Assembly (NCBI GenBank): GCA_013397695.1
Contig: VYZI01000418.1
Span: 284,799-348,798, forward strand
DNA: 64,000 nt
Direction of reading: 5' to 3'
DNA from: Centropus unirufus
Lineage: Eukaryota; Chordata; Aves; Cuculiformes; Centropidae
The notes under the pieces are model-generated. The model saw only the letters and a program-made list of their open reading frames with translations. It searched no databases and was not told the DNA's origin. Of this stretch, positions 13,920-24,883 are shown one piece after another (position 1 is the first letter of the stretch; each line of letters begins with the position of its first letter). The translations under genes were made by a program, and so were the position numbers.

Positions 13920-15114
13920 TCCAAACACTTCAAATCAAATAGCTCATAAGTCATGGATAAGTTTGCTACTGGTTTTAATGTTCCAAGAGGCAGTTAGTTT
14001 TAACAGGAGATGCTCACAGTGCTCACAGAGTGTTAATGACAAGTGGTGTTAATCCAATAGAGTGAGAGAAAGGGAAAGGAGGTAAAAAATGAGAGGTTGT
14101 CCCTGCCTTGAGTAACAAGGGAAATCTCCCCTGCTGTACTTGAAACTCACTGACACCCACTACCGAGCAGAAGCTGGGTAAGCTATACCTCCAGGAGACA
14201 TGGAGAAGAGAAGGGTGCATTGGGCAGGGCTAGTTTGTAAAGATTAATAGCCCAGAGATACCTTCTGCTGCTGATTCACACACATCCTACCCGAGGGCTG
14301 ATGATTAAAGTCTAGAACAGCATCATGCTGGCCATGAGGCACTAAGCCTACCTAAGTTTAAGTAGGTGTGTTTAGAAAGTTTTACCCTTCTGGGTCTATT
14401 TGGCTGGTCAGAGGGGAAAAAAAACTCAAAGAATAAAAAAAAAAGTGAAAAGGCCAAATCAGGCAACTGACTTTGCTTTTGATATACTTCTTTTATAACA
14501 GTTTCCCACAAACAACAATGAATTTGAGGAAAGAGATAAACTAACCCGTAAGTCCAGTTATATGTTGTTGCAAAAAAGCTAAGTGCATCTGTACCGCTAG
14601 GCTTTCTAACAAACTCGGTGGCATTGCACGAGCTCTCTAGGAAAAGCATCATGTGCTCGTATGTGTTTGCAGAGCACTGGTCGCCGTGACTGGGACATTT
14701 GGCCGACAGAAATAACTAACTATGAAGAGCGAGGCAGCAAGCTCAGCTGCGACCCTCCCTTTGGGTCGATCCATGGAGTGGATCCACAGAGCGGTCGCCT
14801 ACAAAGCACGAGGGTATCCCTGCTCGAATCCTTGCTCTTAATAGTGAGCGGCGCAAGAGAAACGACACGTGCGGTTAAGCAAGTGAAAAGTCCTCTCTGA
14901 TCATCCCTGAGTAAATACCTGCAAGTCTAGACAAAATGCACCACACAAAAGTTTGCTATCTGTCAACTCAGTTAAGTGATTTCTGGGAAAGAAGGGGACA
15001 CAAAACGTGTTTTGTAAGAGGAGGGATTAGCCCCACACCCTCCAAAAAGTGAAGCGGATGGGGGGAGGGAGAAGAGAGAGAAAATAAAAAAAAAAAAGTA
15101 TTAAAGCAACAGCT
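13920..15114 (-). other. Proximal part of the intron after the type I exon
   Basis: No exon is seen. The stretch at about 14580-14890 is richer in CpG than the intron generally and includes CACGTG at about 14866, an E-box hexamer. It may be a shoulder of the CpG island or a separate regulatory element. Confidence 0.5.
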
Positions 15115-15315
15115 GGCCGAGCGCTGCTGAGATTTTCGGGGCCGGTGGGAGGGACGGCGGCAGACCGGACCGCGGTCAGGCAGCCGAGGGGCTCCCGGCA
15201 GCGCAGCGGGGCGCCGAGCAGCCGATGCCTGGGGCCGGCCGACACCGGGATGCGCCGGCTGCTCGCGGCCCCGGGGTGCGGGAGGAGCGCCGCGGGCCCC
15301 CACACCTGCCGACGG

Positions 15316-15321
15316 GCTTAC
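15316..15321 (-). other. NRG1: 5' splice donor of the NRG1 type I exon
   Basis: On the minus strand the exon end ACAG is followed by GTAAGC, close to the vertebrate donor consensus. The donor leaves one base of a codon on the exon (phase 1). It marks the start of the intron that fills the left 15 kb of the window. Confidence 0.8.
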
Positions 15322-15430
15322 CTGTGGAGGACCCCGGCGCCTCGCCCTCCTCCGGCGGCGCAGGCTTCTTGCCGGACCCCTTGCCTTTCCTCCCCTTTTT
15401 GCCGCTGCCGTCTCTTTTCTTCTCTGCCAT
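15322..15430 (-). CDS. NRG1: Neuregulin 1 type I first coding exon (36 codons plus 1 base)
   Basis: Neuregulin 1 is an EGF-family ligand for ERBB3 and ERBB4, made as a membrane precursor and shed by proteolysis. It acts in Schwann cell, heart and synapse development. Type I forms begin with a short basic peptide that precedes the Ig domain. This exon encodes 36 residues starting MAEKKRDGSG, with ten Lys/Arg in the first 22 residues, GSGKKP at 18-23, and an acidic, proline-containing end. There is no hydrophobic signal peptide, as expected for type I. The ATG has G at -3 and G at +4. The exon ends ACAG followed by GTAAGC, a consensus donor, after the first base of a codon. That phase-1 junction fits joining to the Ig exon. 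The family call rests on remembered similarity to vertebrate NRG1 type I N-termini, not on a search. The rest of the gene lies beyond position 1. Confidence 0.82.
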
Positions 15431-15517
15431 CCCCGCTTCAGCCAGCACCGCGCTCCGCGCCGTCGTCGTCCCCGCCGCTGTCCCTTTCGGCTCCCGGAGC
15501 GCCCGAGGCTCCAGCAT
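15431..15517 (-). other. NRG1: 5' UTR or in-frame N-terminal extension of the NRG1 type I exon
   Basis: An ATG at 15515-15517 is in frame with the MAEKK start and separated from it by 29 open codons, beginning MLEPRALREP. Its context has G at -3 but C at +4, weaker than the downstream ATG. The stretch is Ala/Arg/Thr-rich, as expected of translated CpG-island DNA. It is most simply 5' UTR. It could instead give a longer isoform if ribosomes use the first ATG. Confidence 0.45.
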
Positions 15518-15616
15518 CGCTCTTGCCCGCCTCTGCCTGGGACTAGGAGCAGCGAGTTCCTTGGAAGTTTTTGGAAACTCCTATCCGGGCGGTTTTTTTT
15601 TTTTCCTTCAACCTCC

Positions 15617-15640
15617 TCCCCTTCCCCTCCACACCCCCCC
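15617..15640 (-). promoter_or_regulatory. Putative G-quadruplex tract upstream of the type I exon
   Basis: The plus strand shows C runs of four, four and seven separated by short spacers, so the NRG1 sense strand carries G7, G4 and G4 runs close together. The seven-base run can be split into two G3 runs, which satisfies the usual four-run G-quadruplex pattern. It is flanked by A-runs on the same strand. It lies about 190 bp upstream of the MAEKK start, in the promoter or the 5' UTR. Confidence 0.5.
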
Positions 15641-15668
15641 TTTTTTTTTTTCATTTCTCTTTCTTTCC

Positions 15669-15690
15669 TAATAATAATAATAATAATAAA
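15669..15690. repeat. (TAA)n microsatellite
   Basis: About seven copies of ATA/TAA lie inside the CpG-island region, next to pyrimidine-rich sequence. This is a short AT-rich interruption in otherwise GC-rich promoter DNA. Confidence 0.9.
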
Positions 15691-15862
15691 TCCAGCCCAC
15701 ATACACACCCCTCGGCACACGCCTTACTAACGCCCGCCCCGGGCACCGCACGCTTCTCCTCGGGAGGAGCCTGCACGGCCCCTGTCCCGCTCCTCGCCCC
15801 AGCCCCGGGGAGGGCGCAGGCACCGCGGTCCCGGCGGGGGCGGGGCTGGGGAAGGCAGGACA

Positions 15863-15886
15863 GGACGGGACGGGACGGGACGGGAC
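15863..15886. repeat. GGGAC pentanucleotide tandem in the promoter
   Basis: Four to five tandem copies of GACGG/GGGAC, each containing a CpG, lie about 430 bp upstream of the type I start and next to a GGGGCGGGG box. The tract is short and GC-rich, and copy number may vary between individuals. Confidence 0.85.
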
Positions 15887-16130
15887 AGGCGTTGCAGCCT
15901 GGAGCCACGGTCGATCGCGAAAGCGAGTATCCCCCCTGCGGGACGACCTGCGGGAGCGCCGCGGCGTGGGGTCGGGAGGGGGTGAAGGAAGCGGGAGGCG
16001 GGTGCGGCTGCCGCGGCTCCTCTGCGTGCTTCCCCGTTCCCGCTTCACCTGCTTAAGCTGTGGCTTCCTCCGGGGTTACTGGCGGTGCCGCCCCCCGACT
16101 CTCCCCACCCACCCCCCGCGGTGGCGGATG

Positions 16131-19100
16131 GTCAGGGGAAGGGGAATTTGCACTCTCGGCACCTGGTACTTGGCAGGGGGATCTTGCTCCCGAGGAATTC
16201 GCAGTTACAGTCCACGCTCTCAGCGTTGGTCAGTTCCTAGTTTTCACTCTTATCACAGGGCTGATCCCAGAGCCTCCTGTTCTCCCAGCTGAGACTTGAT
16301 CAGGTAGGGCCTTACTGCAGCGCACAGATGAAACTGCACCCGGTACATCCATACCCGAGACAGCTTTAAAGTACCTGGCAACAGTGTAAGGACCTCAAAC
16401 TGAACTCCACCGTCACCCACAAAACTTCACGAGGTTAATCTGCCTATGTAGTTGCTCAGCCAACTTGAGCCACGTTCCCTGCTGGTGCAGACAACCATTA
16501 TCTGTAGGAGGTGCGCTTGACACTATTGGGTGGGAAACAGAATACTCTGAGAGTATTACAGAAAGCTACTTAAAAACTCGCAATGGAGGGTTTTCCCTGT
16601 AGACTTGGAAGAGTCATGCAATGTGGGAAAACAGATGGGTCAATGATTCCTCCTTCTCTTGAGGACATTATTCTGCATGTCCCTTAGGCTGCAAAGAAAA
16701 CATTTAAGACGATCACAATGCCAAAAGATGATATAGAATGGTTTTTCAGTATTGCTTGACTGAGAATTTTCAAAACTCTTCCTGAACCAGATTAAAAAAA
16801 GTCAAAACACTCCAAACCCAATATATACAGAGTCCCTCATCCTCTGTGGCTGAAATTTTTAGGGCTACATTTTTGTTTTTGTTTTTCCAAGATATCTTCC
16901 GAAGCAAGAAGCTTTTGAAGAAAGCAGGGTTGACTGTGTTTTCAGCATTTGGACTTAGAAGCAAGCAGAAAAAGAATCCTCATGTAATTTCTGCCTCTAT
17001 GGTAAAATGAGAGTAGTGAATACCACTGACTGCAAAAGAACAAGGCAAAAAAAAAACCCAATAGATTTCCTAAGTCACCTGGTGATACAGCATCAGTGAA
17101 CATGTCAAACCATGGGGAAAGAAAAAGACAGGGAAACAATCCTTGACAGAAGAGCTAGCAGAAGATGCCTGCTGCCCGATACATTTGAGCAACATTTTTT
17201 GTTTCTTAACACACGGCATTATGACAGCCTCTCTCAAACCTGCTTAACCAAAAAATGAGGAAATAAGCCCCAGGAAGGGCGGGGAGAAAAAGAGGATTTC
17301 ACGGAAGAACAGCTGGTGATGTGGTATTACTAGGGGCAGTAGCTCGTTTTTTCCTTAAGGGGTCACTACTCAGCAAGGAGGGAGCCCAGACCGGCAAAAT
17401 GTGTTGAGTAACAAAGTGTACTTTTAAACAATCACGGCATGATATGGTTTTCTGTATTCTGCAAAATCTAAGTGCTCAAGGTAACCGTTACCTTCACACT
17501 GTGTTCATTAGTACTAGACGGCCACTCCAGGGGGTTATCGGCATTGAGGCGCCTTGAGCAGAACACAGGATGGATCCCTACCAGACTCTTCCTTTCTGAG
17601 AGTGTGGTACTGTGAAAAGACACCAGAAGCCTGAGGATGCATTCAAAATGAAAGCCTAAAAAGGAAACGTCGGTTTTCTGGCTTCCTGGCACTCTTTCTG
17701 GCAGATCTAGGATTTTCCTTGGGAAAACATACCAGAAATCTGCCCCAGAAATAAGCCTATTCTTTCCAGAAGAAAGTCTGTCATCCATTTTAGACAATGT
17801 GTCATAGATTTGCAAGCAGAAGGGTGTGCTTTACTCTTGTACACACTGATGAGAAAGAAGCAGGTATCACTTACAGCATGTAAGACTCTCTCTTCATCTT
17901 TGCTGTCACCAGCTGTGAGGTACTTCAACAGTATGCAACAGCTGAAAAAAACATGTTAAAACAGCTGTTCCCCCTTCACCCTCAGTTGCAGTGCTGTGGT
18001 AGTGGGTGGGCTCATTGGAGATTGGTCAGAAAATGCACAATGTACAACAATCTTTTGAGCTGGTACAGCACAGTCCAATCTACTGATCTCAAAGCACTTT
18101 ATCAGTTCCCACATCCAAAGGCCACTTTGGACTTCTTGACATAGAGGGATGAAATAGTTTACATCATTTCAATGGAGCAGGAGCCGTATCTCAGGCAGGT
18201 TGCACAATCTCATGAAAATTACGTAGCCACTTGGGGAACAGAAGTCAAACTTAACGTGTGCATCACTTCGTCATAGGACAGATAGATGAGCTGTCCACTT
18301 GTCACCATCACACAGACTGACACTGTGTATGGAGCTTTTACTCATTAATCTCCTTGCTATGTCCATGCCAACTTCTTCAGTATGAAAATTAAGCCCTACC
18401 TGTGCTCAAGCTCATCTAACTCTTGGTAGTCTGGCTACTCTGGACCTCTGCACTTTATGCATTTACATCATGCAAAGCGAACACAGAACACTGCTAAGTC
18501 TAAATTTTCACACATGTATATCTCACTGCAAAATGCAATCCAGCGCAAAAGACAGAGATCAGTAAACAAAAATAAATAAAGAGTGCTCCAGAGTAACAAA
18601 CTGTTGAATAAAATTTCAACAATCTGATGTTCTTGGGCTTCTATGTTCACTTTTACAAATAGGCTGGCCATAGAAAAAGGACTTAATTACTACTAGTTTG
18701 AGACTCTAATGCCTTACCAAAAGAGTATGAAGTGTTTTAAGACAGGTTTATTTTACAGAAAATGTACTGATTTAACCCAATTGGGTCCTGGATTAGTAAA
18801 GTTCATACTTTATCCCAGTTCTCACTTATCTTTCAAACTGTGAATGGCAGATTTATCTTTTTCTCCATTTAGTGCTCCTTTAAAAATGAGTGGGGAAATA
18901 CATTGCATAAGCATCAAAACTTCTTGTTGCCACTCCACTGGTGGCAAGAAAAGAATAAGAAACACCAGCATAAACAGAAATAAATGGTAACAATTTATTC
19001 TAGGTATAAGTGTGAAAAAAAAACATATTCATGCCTTAAATTAGACTTGAATTTTTTTCAGCAGCTGAGCACCAAGTCTTTGACTTCTACTCAGCTAAGT

Positions 19101-20179
19101 CAGGACAACAGTAGCTTTTGTTCTACTGACATTTTGAAGATGCAAATCTTGATTGCACAAAAGTATCTTAACAGTCGTTTAAAGGTCGAGCTGACAGACC
19201 AACGTCTTGGCAACAACAACAATTGTGACAGGTGATGACGTCACATTAACGTCTCTTTTCAGGAAATGGCACATTTCAGAGTTGTTTGTACATGTGTCTG
19301 TATATAGGTTGCTACAAACAAGACCTAATAGCCTCCAATTTACCAACAACTTTTACAGAATCAATTCTGAAAGTTCAAGAACCTCTGACAAGAGAAATGG
19401 ATACTTTCGTATTTACAGTTTCAGAACATTTTAGATCATGTAGTCATAACTGCTTGCCCCATTAATGTACAAGGTATTTATACTGTTTGGTGTGGGATGA
19501 ATGAAAAAACATTTTTGTGTAGTTAATAGGCATAAGCTTTATCTTCCTCCAAAACATATCAAGCCAAAATTTCCACAGACTATGACACATCACTAGTTAG
19601 AACGAAGAATATGGACTCTGAAAATAAACTAAAAGACAGAGAAGGTGGATGGCTATTAAGACAAACAATTTTGGCAGCCCCTATTTCAACTCAAACTCCT
19701 CCAGCACCAGCATTACTGATAGTTCTTTCACTTCATTGGTGTGACTCCACTGGTCAATGTGTGCTCTTATGGAAATGAACCCAAATTATTTTTTTAAGTG
19801 TATATTGAAACATCATTTGATTTGAGGGTGTGTATTCTCATTGAAGACTAAAAAAACTTGAAATTAAGTTCAGAATGGTTCTATTGATAAGGTAATAAAA
19901 TATCATATAATTAAAATCACCTTTGATTAAAAATGCCATGATAGAGCTTTAACATGGTTTAACAAATTCACGTTAAGTGAACATCTGTTTTGGGTACAGC
20001 TTGATTTTCCTCACTATGGACAAGAGTTTAGTGGCCAAGCATGACCTTTATCATGACAATCTCAATCATCCCTGTGCATTCACATGGGAGCAATGGGCCT
20101 TCCAAATTAGACTGTCACACTTTAGGTGTAAATCCAGGGTTAATCTCTGCCCTATCAACAGCCAGCACACATTCCTTAC
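16131..20179 (-). other. Sequence upstream of the NRG1 type I promoter; no exon seen
   Basis: Unique sequence, GC-moderate to about 16.3 kb and AT-rich beyond. It is inferred to be distal promoter for type I, and intron for NRG1 transcripts that start further upstream. No coding exon or interspersed repeat was recognised. Confidence 0.5.
19236..19243. promoter_or_regulatory. Perfect CRE palindrome
   Basis: TGACGTCA, the full consensus site for CREB/ATF factors, about 3.8 kb upstream of the type I start. A second perfect copy lies 1.4 kb further upstream. Function is not shown by sequence. Confidence 0.4.
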
Positions 20180-20401
20180 CTATATGGTGACACATCTAAA
20201 AGTAATGCTGGTCCCAACCCCTTCCAAGGCTGCTTCTATATGGTCAGCAGCGTCAAATTCTGCTCTGCCTGGTGGGTTTGGGAAGGCTGTTTCTGTCTCT
20301 GAGCCTACAAAATGCACAGGTATGTCAGTATCTTGTGTAGCCTTCTCAACAATGAAAGCTGTGAAGTTTTTGCTTTTCTGCTTCCCTGTGACTCCCATCT
20401 T
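20180..20401 (-). other. Exon-like open frame bounded by AG and GTAAGG (unassigned)
   Basis: On the minus strand an ATG frame at 20398-20180 gives 72 residues, starting MGVTGKQKSKNF, with mixed, protein-like composition rather than low complexity. It is preceded by a TTGTTGTAG acceptor-like end and followed directly by GTAAGG, a consensus donor. The frame's own TAG stop is the last codon before that donor, so as an internal coding exon it would terminate there. Further upstream the same frame is broken by stops. It could be a non-coding 5' exon, a fragment of a decayed retrocopy, or chance. I do not recognise a family. Confidence 0.2.
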
Positions 20402-20603
20402 CTACAACAAGCTGTCATGTCTCGCGATAAGGTGACTGACCCGGGTGCCAGCCTTCATATCTGTCCTATTGCAGAAGCAAAAATGACGCCCCCAGGAGGG
20501 TGCAATTAACCAAGGTTCATTATTATCCCAGTGACCCTCACTAAATCACTTGATTAGTCTGATGGGTCCCCAAAGGCTCCACTTGTGTAAAAACAGCTTC
20601 CCT

Positions 20604-20613
20604 TTGACGTCAA
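20604..20613. promoter_or_regulatory. Perfect CRE within a 10-base palindrome
   Basis: TTGACGTCAA contains the full TGACGTCA CREB/ATF consensus. It lies about 200 bp upstream, in the NRG1 direction, of the exon-like frame at 20180-20401, which is a typical promoter-proximal distance for a CRE. Confidence 0.4.
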
Positions 20614-21780
20614 TCAGTGCAACACAAGCACCCTGGATTGTGTTTTGCCCGCACTACCACCCAAGGTTGTTGTAGCCTTCTTCATGAGATTATCTCAATG
20701 TCATGCTGTGTCCAAGATATCTCATCTTCAAAACAGCCCTGTGCCTGTATGGCAACACAACTAGCCTTGTTCTGTGCAGCAGGGGAGAAGGATTTAGGAG
20801 TAAGAGTGATATAGATCCAGCAGGTCTCAGCTTTTTATCTCCAGAATCTTCGTGATCTTGTCATCAATACAGCATCCTGAATTAGGCACGCGGGCTCCGC
20901 ATTCAGCCCATGAGGAACATTCAGTGCCCAATGGTGGGATTGACAGCTGCAATATCTGCTATGCAAGAAACTACCCATGTGCCAATAGTAAAACAAGATA
21001 ACTGCCTGAAGCTTAGGAGGCTTTCAACTCCGTGCTGCAGGGAGGTGTATTCACAGTCCCAAAGTGAAACAAAAACTGCAGAAAAAGAGGAGATGCTATT
21101 TGAAAATGATTGCAATGAGGGCAGCCTGCCCTCCTTCCCTGCTGGGTTGTGCTAATAGACCAGTGTTGGAAAATGTCCTTTCCCCAGGAGGGAGAAACCT
21201 GAACTGGATTCCTTCATCTGCCTGAAAATATGCAAGTGCCCATCTCTCAGGAGTTAGCTGGGCTCTTAGGCACCTTGGCCAATATTTTTGGACTGCTAAA
21301 ATACTTGGGAGAGCAAGAGAGGCCACTCTTTCTTTCACTTAAACACTCTGATCATTACCATGATTTCTTTGTCTCTGGACCAGTATGGGGTGGGACACCT
21401 GGGACTGGGCCAGCCGAGGGTATTCTCTCTTATCTGAGGATGAAAACAGGTTTAGTCCTATAAACCAGACTGGCAGATGAACATTTTTTGTGTGGATTTT
21501 ACTGAGAGCTCAGCTAAATAGCCTGCTATTAAATGCAGAAATTGTTTGGATCCATTTTGCCATTAATATACAAAACGAAGGATGAGACTTCCCACATGCG
21601 CATACCTCCCCACATGTGTATACACATGCACTCATGGTCACAGCTGATTCAGAACTGCTGTGGTTCAACTGGACAATTCGCTGCCCATAGAAATCAGTTA
21701 GATGAGCAGCACTGAGAAAATATATTGCCTGTGGGGAGAGGAATCTCTCTGTGGGGGCTTTGTCTTCATATCTCTTCTTA

Positions 21781-21814
21781 TTTAAATCCTAAGTGTATTT
21801 AAATCCTAAGTGTA
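21781..21814. repeat. 17 bp tandem duplication
   Basis: Two identical adjacent copies of a 17-base unit beginning TTTAAATCCT. Confidence 0.9.
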
Positions 21815-23644
21815 TTAATAAATACACTGTTAGAGAAGATGAACAGTTACTCCATCTTTGTTTCAATTTTTTTTAATCCATCAAGATAATTAAAATGTGT
21901 CTAATTAAAGCCTGAACTAGTGGTAGAATTTCCTGCTGTGCCTTATCTGTGTAAGAAATATGTATGTCTAAAGCTAGTAAGCCTTGACTGTCTAGGTCAG
22001 GGTGTAAAAATTTGTGTGGTTAATTACAGTGTCCCTCATTAGATCCCTGATTTAGTAGGCATCATATAAATTGCAAAAGTATTTCTGTGGCAAGTCCTTT
22101 GCTTAAGACTTAGGTACTTTTTAGAAATTGGGTTTGGGAGATTGTTCTTTCAGAAAGTTTTAATGCCCTTTCATTTCTAAAGAAGTAGAACTTCAGATAA
22201 AATGTGTTTGTTATGCCATTCCTCCTATCAAAGTTTGTCAGCTGCAACCTTCATTGAAAATTTTCTGTGAGTAATATGTTGTTTTCACTGAGTTGTTTTA
22301 GAAAGTACCAGACACTTCCCATCACATCCAAGCAGAAGTTAATTTTGGTAGGCTTGCCTCAAAAACAGAAATATGGTGTGCAGGGGTATCATTTCATGCT
22401 GTGAAATAAGGATTTAAGTGAAAGGTTAAATAGGAAACTAGTCAAGTGGTAAATTAAAGCCCAGGGAAATCCAGTTATTTCAAGCCTCAAAAAATAATGT
22501 TTTGAAATTGCATTAAATACAGTGTGCTGGTGGGTCAGGTGGTGTTGAGGTGTTACCTGTACACAGGTCAGAGCAAAATCTGTGTATTATTGTTTTGAAC
22601 TCTGCCAACTGTTGGAGATCTGGGGGGTGGGAAGTGTAATCCACCCCAAATATACCTGAGCTATCTGCAGTTAACCTAAGAACAAGATACCTGGCTGACA
22701 GACAGGAGCTGGGAGCGTAAATCTGGAAAATTGCTCTCTACATGCCCAGCTCTGGTAATCTCCCTTAGGAGCCTGCTCCTGCCATTGTTAAAAAAATGGA
22801 TATTTAAGCTGGATGGGGCTTTGTTTGACCTAGTATGACCAGCCCAGTGTTCTTTGTTTTACAAAAAGTGCCTGAGGTTTCAGGTCCTCATGAAGCTTCA
22901 TTGTATTTCTGAACAAAATTGCTGACTTCATAGGAAGTTACTCTTTCTTCCAAGACTAATTACTTTCCATTTTTTCCACAAGTGTAGACGCATGGTGTGA
23001 AGTGCTGTTGCTTTACCCTTCTGCCACAATTAGGGTGACACGACCCCCATGGTCACTGTCTCTTACTTCTGTCATTTTAGGGCATCAGAAATTACCAAGT
23101 TATAGTAATAGATTGCCACAGGGATCTTAAACATATATTTCAAAAAGATTTTGATTTTTTTTTCATGGCCTTGCAAAAATCATGACTGAAGATACTATGG
23201 GTTGCTTAGTGGACGTGGGAAAATTGAATTCAGCATAAAATACTAGACAAAGGGGTAAATATAAGTTTATTTGGCAAAAAAGTGTATTAAGGAAGGTAGT
23301 GAGGGTAGTGTGAAAGCTGAGGAGAAATCCAGAGGTCAGATCCCTGAGGGAGAAAAATTATTCCAGCTCCTTTGAAGTCACAGGAAATAGGGATTCGCAC
23401 ACCTGAAAATTTGCCCTAACTCATCATGACTGTTTCCAGACGATCCCTAGTTTAAAACATACTGATAGTAAACAGCTTTGCTGTTTGCTGACTAAGTCCT
23501 CCTTTTTTAAAAGAAATTTGTATAGGGAGTCAAGTTGGAGACCTTCAGCACAGTAATGGTCTGACATAATCAAGCCTGTGTGACTTCTGTGGATAAAGTT
23601 TTTGTGAACTGCTCTTTAAACAAAACTCTCTCCACATCCTTAGG

Positions 23645-23681
23645 TCACACACACAGATGCACACACACACATACACACACA
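23645..23681. repeat. (CA)n-rich microsatellite
   Basis: Interrupted CA dinucleotide repeat on the plus strand, with GATG and TA interruptions. Confidence 0.9.
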
Positions 23682-24883
23682 ACTCAGAAGGTACTGTTGG
23701 GCCACACAGATCCTAGTAAGCACAATGCTTTACCACAGCTGAAGACATACACCCATGTATATTTAGGGTTCATTTGGATCACTGAAAAATTCATGCCCTG
23801 GCTGCCAAGTTTCAGTCCTTAAAAATACAAATAACTGGGGTCTAGATACTTCCCTTTGGGGCAAAGTTTTTTTAAAACCCTTCATTAATCCTACCCCTAT
23901 GAAAACATTGCAGAACTCAGTTGTCAGGGAATAAAATGTGTGGTGCCTGTGTCACTGAATTCTTTCAAGTGGTTTTAATTGACTCATAAAACATTCAAAA
24001 GCTGAGCCAGGACGGAGATCCCATTACCCTAAAAGTACTAGTCCTATATAGCTTGCAAGTAAAGCACTGAAAGTTGTGGGATCACCTCAATGATCAGAGA
24101 AAGAATGTATTGTAATAGCATTTCCTCCTGCAAGTTTATTCATGAGTTAAAATGACAATGAACATGCTATTTTGCAAGCTGAGACCTTTATATGTTCATG
24201 ATTAATCCGCAGAAAGATTGCAAATATGTCAGTTGTAAGGGAGAATACGAAAGTGCTATTTGATAATTTGATTGGTACATGTAGCTTTATGCTGGCCTGT
24301 TATGCAAACCCTTTTAATCCTATAGTTTACTCCTGAACTATTCACTACAGCTTCTACAGAGAACTTGGTAATCTAGAATCACCATCTCAACTATGTGGCT
24401 ACTCACCTAAATCACGAAATTTATTTTCCAAGATGAGAAAGTAACATTTTTAAAACAGAAACTAGGGGCTGAACTTAATAATGGGACTGACAGTGACCAT
24501 TGTTGCTAGCACATACCGACTTCCAAACTCTGTCAGTCTGTATTAACCATTCCTTCATTTGCCAAGTTTCATTCTGCATCAGGCAAGGGTTGGTCAGCCT
24601 CCTACTAGCATTCCTTATGTCTGTCAGTATAATCACATAATATCCCCAGAAAAAAAGACTCTATAGCACAATCAAAGAGTATACAATTGGCCAAAATTTG
24701 GATGATTAGCTAAGAACCAATTTGTGAAACCTGGGAGGGGTCAAAAGTGCAGTGAAATGTTCTGAGGCGATCCAGTAACTGATGTGTTTACCCACCATAG
24801 TTGAACAACAGTGCTAGTGGTAACAACATATTGTACAGAGAAAAGAAAGCAAAGACATTTTTGTCAAGTTTCTTCAGAAGTTA

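Larger units (their letters stand above)
15115..16130 (-). promoter_or_regulatory. NRG1: CpG-island promoter of NRG1 type I transcripts
   Basis: Over about 1 kb the sequence is GC-rich and dense in CpG, in sharp contrast to the AT-rich flanks. It covers the type I exon and extends about 700 bp upstream of it on the minus strand. GC boxes of the Sp1/KLF type are present, for example GGGGCGGGG near 15838-15846 and CCGCCCCG near 15736. No convincing TATA box was seen, which fits a dispersed CpG-island start. The transcription start cannot be fixed from sequence. CpG density fades gradually to about 16230. Confidence 0.75.

Noticed and set aside
13533..14052. Lys/Arg/Glu and Phe/Leu/Ser repeat proteins
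   Set aside because: They are translations of the AAAAG array.
1..15321. NRG1 Ig, EGF-like or CRD exons, or the first exon of the published chicken ARIA form
   Set aside because: I looked for their characteristic residues in the minus-strand frames and found none. Short exons could still be missed by eye.
14968..15720. 250-codon minus-strand open frame overlapping the type I exon
   Set aside because: It is in a different frame from the MAEKK exon, is dominated by Arg/Pro/Gly/Ala from CpG-island composition, and runs through the splice donor into intron sequence. A GC-rich shadow frame is the simpler reading.
15145..16299. Several plus-strand frames of 80-160 codons across the CpG island
   Set aside because: Their composition follows GC-rich DNA, they show no domain, and they overlap each other in all frames. 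An antisense non-coding RNA from the same island is possible but not shown.
20180..20398. Acyl-CoA-dehydrogenase-like exon, suggested by the string TAFIVEK
   Set aside because: Only about seven residues resemble that family and the flanking residues do not follow its pattern. It is kept as an unassigned exon-like frame.
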